A DNA stretch of 9,380 nt. It comes from Burkholderiales bacterium (GTDB lineage: Bacteria > Pseudomonadota > Gammaproteobacteria > Burkholderiales > Casimicrobiaceae). The notes under the pieces were generated by a model that did no database searches, was not told the DNA's origin, and saw only the letters and a list, made by a program, of their open reading frames with translations. Both the position numbers and the translations under genes were made by a program. Shown piece by piece: positions 1 to 6,376 of this stretch; positions within the stretch are counted from its first letter, which is position 1; each line of letters opens with the position of its first letter. Where the stretch lies: the NCBI GenBank assembly GCA_031275075.1, contig JAISPI010000145.1, positions 1-9,380 on the forward strand, written 5' to 3'.

Positions 1-1324
1 CCGATCCCTGTTGCCTGATCTCTGCTCCCCATCCCACCGCCAACGTCTTCAACGCTTCCGCATCGAGATCGACGAACGCACGGCTTTTGACCCGCGCTTT
101 CCCGTCCACCCACACATGACTCACCTCGTCGCCGCTCACCGCGTACACCAGATGCGAGACAGGATCGTAACAAGGTGACAAGCGCAACACGCCAAAGTCC
201 ACCGCACACAAGTCCGCCGCTTTGCCCGGTTCAAGCGAACCGATCTCATTGTCCAACCCGAGTGCTTGCGCTCCGTGGATCGTCGCCATCGCCAGCGCGC
301 GGTGTGCATCGACAGCCGATGCGTTCTCCGTGCTACCCTTGGCCAGCAACGCCGCCAGCCGCATGTCTTCAAACAAATCGAAGCGGCTGTTGCTGGCCGC
401 GCCGTCCGTTCCCAAGCCAACATTGACGCCGGCCTCAAGCAACCCGGCCAACGGCGCGATGCCGCTGCCGTGTTTGAGGTTGGAGGTCGGACAGTGCGCG
501 ACCGACGCGCCGCATGCCGCCAACTGCGCGATCTCCTGCGCTTCGAGATGTACGGCATGGACGGCAATCAGCTTCGACCCAACCAATCCGAGACGGCGCA
601 GACGTTCCAGCGGACGCATGCCGTGTTCTTTCAGGCTTTGAATGATTTCATCGCGCGTTTCGTGCAGATGAATGTGCAACGGCAGATCAAATGCTTCGGC
701 CAGTGCCGCGACCTGTTCAAAGCTGCGATCCGAAACGGAGTACGGCGCGTGCGGCGCCATACAAAAAGAAAGTCGCGGCCTGCCGCGCAAGGTTTCGCGG
801 ACGGCCAACCCTTTGGCAAGGTATTCATCCGCGTCTTTCGCGTAAGCACCGGGAAATTCGAGTACGGTCAAACCGAGCGCCGCGCGAATCCCGGAAGTGT
901 TGACCGCTTCTGCCGTTGCTTCCGGGAAAAAATACATATCGTTGAAACACGTCACGCCGCTGCGCAGCATTTCGGCGCAGGCGATCAGCGTTCCGTCGTG
1001 AACAAAACGTGGAGAAACATGCTTTGCCTCCGCAGGCCAGATGTGTTCCGAAAGCCAGGACATCAACGGCAAATCGTCGGCAATGCCACGCAAAAGGCTC
1101 ATCGCCGCGTGGCAATGCAGGTTGACCAGCCCTGGCATCAGCAGATGCGTCTCCAGCACTTCCGTTTCACGCGCGGTAAAACGATTTCGCGCTTCACTGG
1201 CCGGCAATACCGCGACGATCCGCCCCTGATTCACCGCCAGCGCGTAACGTTCGAACACGGCGCCGGCGGGGATCACCGGCACCATCCAGCGCGGATAAAT
1301 CAAAAGATCGACAAGTTGTTGCAT
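1..1324 (-). CDS. mtaD: TRZ/ATZ-family amidohydrolase (MtaD-like 5'-methylthioadenosine/S-adenosylhomocysteine deaminase), 3' end off the window
   Basis: This is a metal-dependent cytosolic deaminase of the amidohydrolase superfamily. The family deaminates 5'-methylthioadenosine or S-adenosylhomocysteine, and many members are annotated N-ethylammeline chlorohydrolase. Reading from the ATG at 1324 gives 441 codons with no stop before the edge; family members are about 440 residues, so only a few residues should be missing. Visible motifs are the HxH metal pair (LHCH, H70/H72) after MPGLVN, HIHLHET (metal ligand H219, catalytic E222), AVHAVHL (H256), and GTDGAASN (metal ligand D307). The C-terminal IGSLEPGKAADL motif returns the chain to the beta-sandwich. 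All key residues are present, so the enzyme should be active. A purine-rich stretch (GAGGGA) lies about 12 bases before the ATG. In betaproteobacteria this gene often sits just before ubiG, which would be off the left edge here (inference). The exact substrate within the family cannot be fixed from sequence. Confidence 0.93.
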   Translation of the reverse strand, partial: MQQLVDLLIYPRWMVPVIPAGAVFERYALAVNQGRIVAVLPASEARNRFTARETEVLETHLLMPGLVNLHCHAAMSLLRGIADDLPLMSWLSEHIWPAEAKHVSPRFVHDGTLIACAEMLRSGVTCFNDMYFFPEATAEAVNTSGIRAALGLTVLEFPGAYAKDADEYLAKGLAVRETLRGRPRLSFCMAPHAPYSVSDRSFEQVAALAEAFDLPLHIHLHETRDEIIQSLKEHGMRPLERLRRLGLVGSKLIAVHAVHLEAQEIAQLAACGASVAHCPTSNLKHGSGIAPLAGLLEAGVNVGLGTDGAASNSRFDLFEDMRLAALLAKGSTENASAVDAHRALAMATIHGAQALGLDNEIGSLEPGKAADLCAVDFGVLRLSPCYDPVSHLVYAVSGDEVSHVWVDGKARVKSRAFVDLDAEALKTLAVGWGAEIRQQGS

Positions 1325-1426
1325 GGTCGCTATCCCTCTTCCCTTCCTCTCTCTCCTGCCCGTTCATCAGCGAAATACTTCCAAGTACCTTATAATTATC
1401 TCTCATCTTCTCATAAGACGTCGATC
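1325..1426. promoter_or_regulatory. Divergent intergenic region with an AT-rich -10-like block
   Basis: This 102-bp gap separates the leftward hydrolase from the rightward glycosyltransferase and must hold promoters for both, unless either is read from farther away. A perfect TATAAT occurs on the plus strand at 1391-1396 within TTATAATTATC. I see no good -35 hexamer at 16-18 bp spacing for it. On the minus strand the same block offers GATAAT/TAATTA, also without a clear -35. The assignment is therefore positional and weak. Confidence 0.3.
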
Positions 1427-2407
1427 ATGTCCGCGCTCCCTGCTTGTTCTATCGTCATCCCCGCCCATTGTGAAGCGGCAGGATTGCGGCACGCAATCGA
1501 TACGATTGCCGACATTCTGGCGCGTCAGGGCATTTCGTTTGAACTGGTGTTGATCGACGACGGCTCCACAGACGGCAGTTGGGACGTTATCGCACAAGCG
1601 TGCCGCGACCATTCTTTCATCCGTGCCGCCCGCCTTACCCGCCGCTTTGGCAAGGAAGCGGCGATGCTGGCCGGTTTGCAGATGTCGCGGGGACGCGCGG
1701 TGATCGTGATGGATGCCGATTTGCAACATCCGCCCGCGTTGATCCCGGAAATGCTGCGTCTTTGGGAAACGGGTGGTTTCGATGTCGTGGAGGGAGTCAA
1801 GCAACCGAAAACCCCCGGGATTTTGCGCCGCCTCTTTTTTACGCTCAACTCGAAACTGACCGGCGTTGATTTGCGCGAAGCCTCCGATTTCAAATTGCTG
1901 GATCGGCGCGTCGTCGATGCTTACCTGGCGCTACCTGAACGCAATCTTTTCTTTCGCGGCATGATTGCCTGGGCGGCTTACAAAACGGCGACGTTGCCCT
2001 TTACACCGGACGAACGCCAACACGGAAAAACGCAGTGGTCTTTCCGTCGCTTGACAAAACTCGCGCTCACCTCGATCACTTCGTTCAGTTCGATCCCGTT
2101 GCACTTGATCACATCACTGGGCATCGTCTTCATCATCGCAGCACTACTGCTCGGCGGTCAAACTTTGTATAACAAATTAAGCGGAAATGCCGTTGACGGG
2201 TTCACCACCGTTATTTTGTTGCTTTTGATCATCGGAAGCGTGATCATGCTGGCGCTTGGCGTGATCGGCGAATACCTCGCCCGTATTTATGAAGAAGTAA
2301 AAAGAAGACCGTTGTTTTTCGTGCAGGAAACGCTGCCGGTTTCGGAGTGTCAGGAGTCAGAAGTCAGGAATCAGGTATCAGGTATCAAAAAAATGGATTC
2401 CCCCTGA
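1427..2407 (+). CDS. GT2-family polyprenyl-phosphate glycosyltransferase (GtrB/DPM1-like)
   Basis: This is a 326-residue membrane-anchored glycosyltransferase. By family it transfers a sugar from a nucleotide donor to undecaprenyl phosphate on the cytoplasmic face of the inner membrane, supplying a lipid-linked sugar for glycan or lipid A decoration. The GT-A fold opens with SIVIPAHCEA (residues 8-17). It continues with the nucleotide-binding DDGSTDGSW (44-52), RRFGKEAAMLAGL (72-84) and the metal-binding DADLQHPP (96-103). RNLFFRGMIAW (172-182) and QHGKTQWSFRRL (198-209) follow, as in GtrB/ArnC relatives. Two hydrophobic segments (about 225-248 and 260-283) form a helical hairpin, followed by a basic tail. 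The frame stays open far upstream, but that part is antisense to the hydrolase; the ATG at 1427 is the first start giving a normal N-terminus. The Shine-Dalgarno sequence is weak. The last 19 or so residues (from about 308) come from a heptamer repeat and look non-native. No gtrA-like flippase or glycan cluster is nearby, so the sugar is unknown. Confidence 0.9.
   Translation: MSALPACSIVIPAHCEAAGLRHAIDTIADILARQGISFELVLIDDGSTDGSWDVIAQACRDHSFIRAARLTRRFGKEAAMLAGLQMSRGRAVIVMDADLQHPPALIPEMLRLWETGGFDVVEGVKQPKTPGILRRLFFTLNSKLTGVDLREASDFKLLDRRVVDAYLALPERNLFFRGMIAWAAYKTATLPFTPDERQHGKTQWSFRRLTKLALTSITSFSSIPLHLITSLGIVFIIAALLLGGQTLYNKLSGNAVDGFTTVILLLLIIGSVIMLALGVIGEYLARIYEEVKRRPLFFVQETLPVSECQESEVRNQVSGIKKMDSP
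2350..2391 (+). repeat. Degenerate heptanucleotide tandem repeat (TCAGGAN)
   Basis: Six consecutive 7-bp units read TCAGGAG, TCAGAAG, TCAGGAA, TCAGGTA, TCAGGTA and a decayed TCAAAAA. They lie inside the 3' end of the glycosyltransferase frame and encode roughly residues 308-322 (Q/E/S/V-rich, unlike the preceding membrane-associated part). Because 7 is not a multiple of 3, any gain or loss of a unit shifts the terminal frame. Similar TCAGGA-type heptamer repeats are known as dispersed elements in several bacterial genomes. Confidence 0.75.
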
Positions 2408-2411
2408 GCGG

Positions 2412-2440
2412 TTTACATCTGAAGTACGTCAGCGCACAAT
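2412..2440 (+). promoter_or_regulatory. Candidate sigma-70 promoter for the yjiX-yjiA unit
   Basis: TTTACA (2412-2417, 5 of 6 matches to the -35 consensus) is followed after exactly 17 bp by CACAAT (2435-2440, 4 of 6 matches to the -10 consensus). Transcription would start near 2447 and give a leader of about 29 bases before the yjiX ATG. It lies directly after the glycosyltransferase stop codon. This is a match by eye only. Confidence 0.4.
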
Positions 2441-2475
2441 AACGCACTAACATATTTGCTGTTTCTCGACATCGC

Positions 2476-2676
2476 ATGTTTCAGGACCTTTCAAAACTCG
2501 GACGTTATCTCGGACAAGCCGCCAAGCTGATGGTTGGCGTACCCGACTACGATACCTATGTCCAGCACATGCGCACGACCCATCCCGACAAGCCGATCAT
2601 GACTTACGAAGAATTTTTCCGTGACCGTCAGGACGCGCGTTACAGCGGAAAAAGCGGCACATTTCGTTGTTGTTAA
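2476..2676 (+). CDS. yjiX: YbdD/YjiX family small protein (DUF466/Sel_put)
   Basis: This 66-residue soluble protein belongs to the YbdD/YjiX family, whose biochemical function is not established. Members normally sit beside carbon-starvation/pyruvate transporters (CstA, BtsT) and, for YjiX, beside the GTPase YjiA. Recognisable family features are MVGVPDYDTYVQHMRTTHPDKP (about 19-40, cut here into GVPDYDTYVQHM and RTTHPDKP), the acidic-aromatic TYEEFFRDRQDARY (43-56), and a Gly/Ser linker ending in the conserved terminal Cys-Cys pair. The stop after the last Cys is TAA, so despite the family nickname 'putative selenoprotein' there is no selenocysteine UGA here. No clear Shine-Dalgarno precedes the ATG. 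The gene ends 17 bp before the yjiA ATG, and the two are almost certainly co-transcribed. No cstA/btsT-type transporter gene is in the window. Confidence 0.9.
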   Translation: MFQDLSKLGRYLGQAAKLMVGVPDYDTYVQHMRTTHPDKPIMTYEEFFRDRQDARYSGKSGTFRCC

Positions 2677-2693
2677 CCCATCCCTCGTTCTCA

Positions 2694-3737
2694 ATGACGG
2701 CCTCCCCTGTTCCCGCGACCATTCTCACCGGCTTTCTGGGCGCCGGTAAAACCACGTTACTCAACCACCTTCTGCGCGAGAACCGCGGCGAAAAAATTGC
2801 CATCATCGAAAACGAGTTCGGCGAGGTTAATCTTGACAGCCGTTTGTTGACGTCGGGCACCGATGTCGAAATCGTCGAACTGACCAACGGCTGCGTCTGT
2901 TGCACCGTGCGCGGCGAATTAACGTCTGCATTACAGAATTTACTGGCGCGTCGCGACGCCGGTACGCTCGCGTTCGACCGACTGATCCTCGAAACCACAG
3001 GCCTCGCCGATCCCGCACCGGTCATCCAAACTTTCTTCGTCGATGAAATGTTGCGGGAACGTTTTCAGCTTGATGCCGTGATCACGCTGGTCGATAGCGA
3101 ACACGCGCAAAAGCAACTCGATGAACATCGCGTCGCCGCTTCGCAAATCGGTTTCGCTGACCGTCTGCTGCTGGCCAAAACCGATCGCCTGCTGTTGACA
3201 AAAGCCGACTGTGATGACGCCAAAACATTGCTGATCGACCGCCTGCGGAAAATCAACGCCCGCGCTCCGATTGTCGAAGTTGTTCATGGGCAGTTGCCGC
3301 GCGAAGAATGGCTTGATCTTCACGCTTTCAACCTCGAATCTGCACTCGCGGTCGATGAAGCGTTCGTCGCGTCGAACGTTTCCGCGCACGCTTTCGTTCC
3401 GATCCGACAGCCGAAGTCCCTGTTAAAACGTTCGTGGAATGACAGCATCGGTTCGCATGTGCTTGAAGCCGGTGAAATGGATCTGGTGCGCGTCGGCACC
3501 TGGATGGAGTCGCTCATCGAAGACCACGGCAACGACATGTTGCGCTACAAGGGCATTCTCGCCATTGCCGATGAACCGAGGCGATTGATTGTTCAGGGTG
3601 TCCACAAAGTCGTCGGCTTTGACTACGGCGAACCATGGCGTTCCGAAGAAACGCGCCGTTCGATGCTGGTGGTGATCGGACGCGAGTTACCGATTGAAAC
3701 AATGAAAAACGGTTTTACTGCGGCGCAATCGGATTGA
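2694..3737 (+). CDS. yjiA: COG0523 (CobW/YjiA-type) metal-binding GTPase
   Basis: This 347-residue cytosolic G3E-family P-loop GTPase belongs to a family that acts in metal delivery or metal-centre maintenance; the physiological partner of YjiA itself is uncertain. Motifs in order are the Walker A TGFLGAGKTTLL (12-23), IIENEFGEVNLD (37-48), the metal-binding CxCC in NGCVCC (C67, C69, C70) and the Walker B-region LILETTGLADP (97-107). A doubled guanine-specificity segment covers D156-D172. The CobW C-terminal domain includes DMLRYKGILAIADEPRR (281-297) and the terminal RSMLVVIGRELP. The ATG at 2694 is chosen because it gives the usual short N-terminus before the P-loop. An in-frame TTG at 2667 would add nine residues and overlap yjiX. 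No good Shine-Dalgarno is seen for either, so coupling to yjiX translation is likely. The 3' end overlaps the facing efflux gene by 23 bp. There is no His-rich loop of the kind seen in some zinc or nickel chaperone relatives. Confidence 0.92.
   Translation: MTASPVPATILTGFLGAGKTTLLNHLLRENRGEKIAIIENEFGEVNLDSRLLTSGTDVEIVELTNGCVCCTVRGELTSALQNLLARRDAGTLAFDRLILETTGLADPAPVIQTFFVDEMLRERFQLDAVITLVDSEHAQKQLDEHRVAASQIGFADRLLLAKTDRLLLTKADCDDAKTLLIDRLRKINARAPIVEVVHGQLPREEWLDLHAFNLESALAVDEAFVASNVSAHAFVPIRQPKSLLKRSWNDSIGSHVLEAGEMDLVRVGTWMESLIEDHGNDMLRYKGILAIADEPRRLIVQGVHKVVGFDYGEPWRSEETRRSMLVVIGRELPIETMKNGFTAAQSD
3159..3206 (+). repeat. In-frame 24-bp tandem duplication in yjiA
   Basis: Two adjacent 24-bp units (3159-3182 and 3183-3206) match at 18 of 24 bases. 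They encode DRLLLAKT followed by DRLLLTKA, and then Asp. YjiA relatives have one such segment (ADRILLTKTD in E. coli, from memory), so this gene appears to carry an extra eight residues and two candidate G4 (K-x-D) motifs. The divergence between copies suggests that the duplication is not very recent. Confidence 0.75.
3690..3732. repeat. 7-bp inverted repeat at the convergent gene ends
   Basis: CCGATTG (3690-3696) is mirrored by CAATCGG (3726-3732) around a 29-base loop that includes AAAACGGTTTT. It spans the overlapping 3' ends of yjiA and the outer-membrane factor gene. It could be a weak bidirectional transcription-stop structure, but no T-tract follows on either strand, so this is tentative. 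Confidence 0.25.
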
Positions 3738-5214
3738 GTTCTTTCGCTACGCCCGTTCCCATTGCCTGAAACAGCGCCACGGTATTCGCGTAACGGTCCG
3801 CCGTCGATTGGATTTGCGCCAACCGCGCTTCCAAAGAGCGCCGCTCGGCTTCGAGCACAGTCCACTGATCGACACCACCTAACCGATAACGCGCTTCCAT
3901 CAGCCGGTAGGTTGCCAACGCTTCGTCAGCCGCCACACTACGCGCTTTCAAAGTCAGCGCGTCAGTTTCCAATGCCCGCAGCGCATCGGCGACGTTCTGG
4001 AATCCCTGCAATACGACCTGCCGGTAACCCGCAGCAGCAGCATCGAATGCCGCTTCGGCAGCGCGTTTGTACGCCTGCAATTCTCCGCCTCGGAACAACG
4101 GCTGCGCAATACCCGCGCCCAGATTCCAAAGATTAAACCCTTCAGCAAACAGTTTTTCCCCGCTCAAAGCCGCAGAACCGAAACCACCGCTCAACGTAAG
4201 ACGGGGATACAGATTGGCCGTCGCTACACCAACGTTGGCGCTCGCCTGATGCAACATCGCTTCGGCGGCACGAATGTCGGGGCGTTGACGCGCCAGTTCG
4301 GAGGGAATTGTCAACGGCAACGTTTCCGGCAATTGCAAATCAGCAAGATGAAACAACGGTAACGCCGCCTCGCTCGGTGTCTGCCCCAGGCACAACGCCA
4401 GTTGGTGACGTGTGCTGTACAGCAACCGCTGCAACGGTGGCAAACGCGCCTGATGATCTGCCAAAACGCTTTTCACGTTTTGTACGTCAACATCGGAAAC
4501 GCCGCCCAGCGCGCGCCGTGCTTCGAGAATCGTCAATTGCTTTTGTTGCGCCGCGATCATCGCGTTCAAAACATCGATTTGCTCGCGCAACGATGCTTCG
4601 CGCACAGCGGTCGCGGCGACGCTGGCCGCCAGTGTCAACCGCGCCGCTTCCAGTTGATACGATTTGATTTCCGTTGCCGCCTGCAATCCTTCCAGCGCCC
4701 GTGCGTTGGCGCCAAACCAATCGAAAGTATAGGAAACGCCGACCGATACGTTGTAAAGCGTAAACGGCGACGGTCGAGGCATCGTCGTCATGCCCATTGT
4801 CACAAAATCGACTTGTTGCCGCGCTGCCGAAGCGTTGAAATCGACCGACGGATAACGGGTCGCTCCGGCGCGCGCAAGATATTCTTCCTGCGCCTGCCGG
4901 AGACGCGCTTCGGCTTCTGCCAGTGTCGGATTGCTCGCCAAAGCCTGTTCGATCAGTTGATTGAGCGCCGCATTTTGAAAAAGCGCCCACCAGGGTTCAC
5001 CGCGCAACAAGTCTTCCATCTCACCGATAACAAACTGCTGCGCTGCGCCGCCGTGGGTATCCGTCGAAACGGCGGCGGTTTGCCCGGGCATCGGTGTTTC
5101 CGTATAACGCATTACCGTCGGTGCTGTCGGTGGTTTGAAGTCGGGACCGGATGCGCAACCGCCAAGCAGTGCTGCGGCAAAAATCAGAAATCCCCATCGG
5201 TTTTTTCGTGACAT
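3715..5214 (-). CDS. NodT-type efflux outer-membrane factor lipoprotein
   Basis: This is a 499-residue TolC/OprM-like channel of the NodT family, a trimeric outer-membrane exit duct for efflux pumps. The N-terminus has a lipoprotein signal (basic MSRKNR, hydrophobic stretch, lipobox LGGC with Cys20), followed by the typical SGPDFKPP. WWALF (75-79) and the first OEP repeat with long amphipathic helices follow. The second repeat contains SELARQRPDIRAAEAML (305-321) and ANLYPRLTLSG (333-343), both characteristic of the family. Length is normal for this family. The ATG at 5214 is preceded by GAGGA at suitable spacing. The gene starts 10 bp after the permease stop and is the last gene of the four-gene exporter operon, so it probably serves this ABC pump rather than an RND pump, which is absent from the window. 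Residues about 40-65, before the WW motif, are a longer polar linker than I expect for the family. Confidence 0.93.
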   Translation of the reverse strand: MSRKNRWGFLIFAAALLGGCASGPDFKPPTAPTVMRYTETPMPGQTAAVSTDTHGGAAQQFVIGEMEDLLRGEPWWALFQNAALNQLIEQALASNPTLAEAEARLRQAQEEYLARAGATRYPSVDFNASAARQQVDFVTMGMTTMPRPSPFTLYNVSVGVSYTFDWFGANARALEGLQAATEIKSYQLEAARLTLAASVAATAVREASLREQIDVLNAMIAAQQKQLTILEARRALGGVSDVDVQNVKSVLADHQARLPPLQRLLYSTRHQLALCLGQTPSEAALPLFHLADLQLPETLPLTIPSELARQRPDIRAAEAMLHQASANVGVATANLYPRLTLSGGFGSAALSGEKLFAEGFNLWNLGAGIAQPLFRGGELQAYKRAAEAAFDAAAAGYRQVVLQGFQNVADALRALETDALTLKARSVAADEALATYRLMEARYRLGGVDQWTVLEAERRSLEARLAQIQSTADRYANTVALFQAMGTGVAKELNPIAPQ

Positions 5215-5224
5215 GAGCGTTTCC

Positions 5225-6376
5225 TCAATCCAGCGTGCGCCGGTAAAACTTCAGCGCAATACCCATCAGAATCACCGTAAACGCCATCAGCGGCCATAAA
5301 TCCGGCCACAAATCCGGCCAACTGTTGCCTTTCAACATGATGCCGCGTACCAATCGGTTAAAGTACGTCATCGGTAGCGCATGTGCAATTACCTGCGCCC
5401 AATACGGCATCCCGTAAAAAGGAAACACGAATCCTGAGATCAATATATTGGGAAGAAAGAAAAAGAAGGTCATCTGCACGCCCTGCAACTGATTGCGCGC
5501 TAATGAGGAGATGGTGATTCCTACTGTCAACGTCGCTGCAATATACGCCAGAAGAATTCCATAAAGTTCGACAATACCGCCAACAAATGGAACACCGAAA
5601 AGCACAATTGCCGCCAAAAGAATAATCGATGCCTGAAGCAATCCGATAAAAATGTATGGCACAATTTTTCCGGTCATCATTTCCAGCGGTCGCACGGGTG
5701 TCGCCAGCAGGTTTTCCATCGTCCCCCGCTCGCGTTCGCGGGTCATCGCCAGCCCGGTCATCATCACCATCGTCATCGTTAAAATGATGCCCATCAGCCC
5801 CGGAACAATGTTGTACTGGGTAATACCTTCCGGATTGTAACGACGGTGAACCAGCACCTCGAACGGTGGCGGCGATCCGTTCAACCTTGCCAGCGAACCA
5901 CCAAGATCTTTCCAGGCGACGCTTCCAACCAGTTGCGTCACAGCGCCGATTGCATTACTCGCCGCCGCCGGATCGGTGGCGTCGGCAATGACCAGCAGCG
6001 CCGGCCGCTCGCCACGCACCAACCGCCGCGAAAAATCGCTCGGAATGTTGACGACGAACTGCGCATCACCTCGCGCCAACGCCGCTTCGCCTTCCGTCTC
6101 ATTGTTCAATTCACGGATAAAATCAAAGTAGTCCGTGTTGTGCATAGCTACGATAAAGCTACGCGAAAACTCGCTGCGATCCGCATCGACCACCATGGTT
6201 TTAAGGCGCTTCGGATCCATATTGATCGCGTAGCCGAACAAAATCAGCAGCATTACCGGAATGCCGATGATCATCGCAAACGTCACGCGATCGCGCTTCA
6301 GTTGCAGGAACTCCTTGCGTACGACGCCCCAGAAGCGCGTCGCGGAAAAAGCGAACAGAAACGGGGGGCGGTTCAT
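5225..6376 (-). CDS. ABC-2 type exporter permease (YhhJ/YbhR-like)
   Basis: This 383-residue inner-membrane subunit would form the transmembrane part of the exporter, probably as a homodimer because no second permease gene is present. It begins with a cytosolic amphipathic region RFWGVVRKEFLQLKRDR (14-30) and one transmembrane helix (about 31-53). A large periplasmic domain (about 55-185) follows, then five C-terminal helices from about 190. The conserved cytosolic segment TRERERGTMENLLATPVRP (212-230) is the usual contact with the ATPase. The start codon overlaps the stop of the ATPase gene (ATGA), and GGAAGG lies about 7 bases upstream, indicating translational coupling. Family membership is clear; YbhR/YbhS and YhhJ are the closest named relatives by memory. 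Near the C-terminus a 12-bp duplication gives PDLWPDLW, between the lumenal loop and the last helix. Confidence 0.92.
   Translation of the reverse strand: MNRPPFLFAFSATRFWGVVRKEFLQLKRDRVTFAMIIGIPVMLLILFGYAINMDPKRLKTMVVDADRSEFSRSFIVAMHNTDYFDFIRELNNETEGEAALARGDAQFVVNIPSDFSRRLVRGERPALLVIADATDPAAASNAIGAVTQLVGSVAWKDLGGSLARLNGSPPPFEVLVHRRYNPEGITQYNIVPGLMGIILTMTMVMMTGLAMTRERERGTMENLLATPVRPLEMMTGKIVPYIFIGLLQASIILLAAIVLFGVPFVGGIVELYGILLAYIAATLTVGITISSLARNQLQGVQMTFFFFLPNILISGFVFPFYGMPYWAQVIAHALPMTYFNRLVRGIMLKGNSWPDLWPDLWPLMAFTVILMGIALKFYRRTLD
5292..5320 (-). repeat. 12-bp tandem repeat in the permease gene
   Basis: On the plus strand GGCCATAAATCC (5292-5303) and GGCCACAAATCC (5304-5315) are adjacent, differ at one base, and are followed by a partial third copy GGCCA. 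In the protein this makes WPDLWPDLWP (about 353-362), a four-residue insertion just before the last membrane helix. The near identity suggests a recent slippage event. Confidence 0.7.

Noticed and set aside
266..1426. A long open plus-strand frame running without stops through the hydrolase region and into the glycosyltransferase, which could suggest a 713-residue fusion protein.
   Set aside because: The first 387 codons are exactly antisense to a hydrolase with all catalytic motifs, and their translation is Arg/His/Gln-rich without recognisable domains. The glycosyltransferase fold begins at the ATG at 1427.
2350..2391. CRISPR-like array suggested by the repeated TCAGG units.
   Set aside because: The units are 7 bp, directly abutting and degenerate, with no spacers and no cas genes nearby.
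2660..2676. Possible selenocysteine at the end of the YjiX-like protein, given the family name 'putative selenoprotein'.
   Set aside because: The terminal pair is encoded by two TGT codons followed by TAA. There is no in-frame TGA and no SECIS-like hairpin that I can see.
2667..2693. An upstream TTG start for yjiA that would overlap yjiX by 10 bp.
   Set aside because: It adds nine residues before the P-loop that relatives lack and has no better ribosome-binding site. The ATG at 2694 fits the family N-terminus.
4402..5211. A 269-codon plus-strand open frame opposite the outer-membrane factor gene.
   Set aside because: It is an antisense shadow: Arg/Cys-rich translation with no motif, while the minus strand encodes a full-length NodT-family protein with signal peptide and ribosome-binding site.
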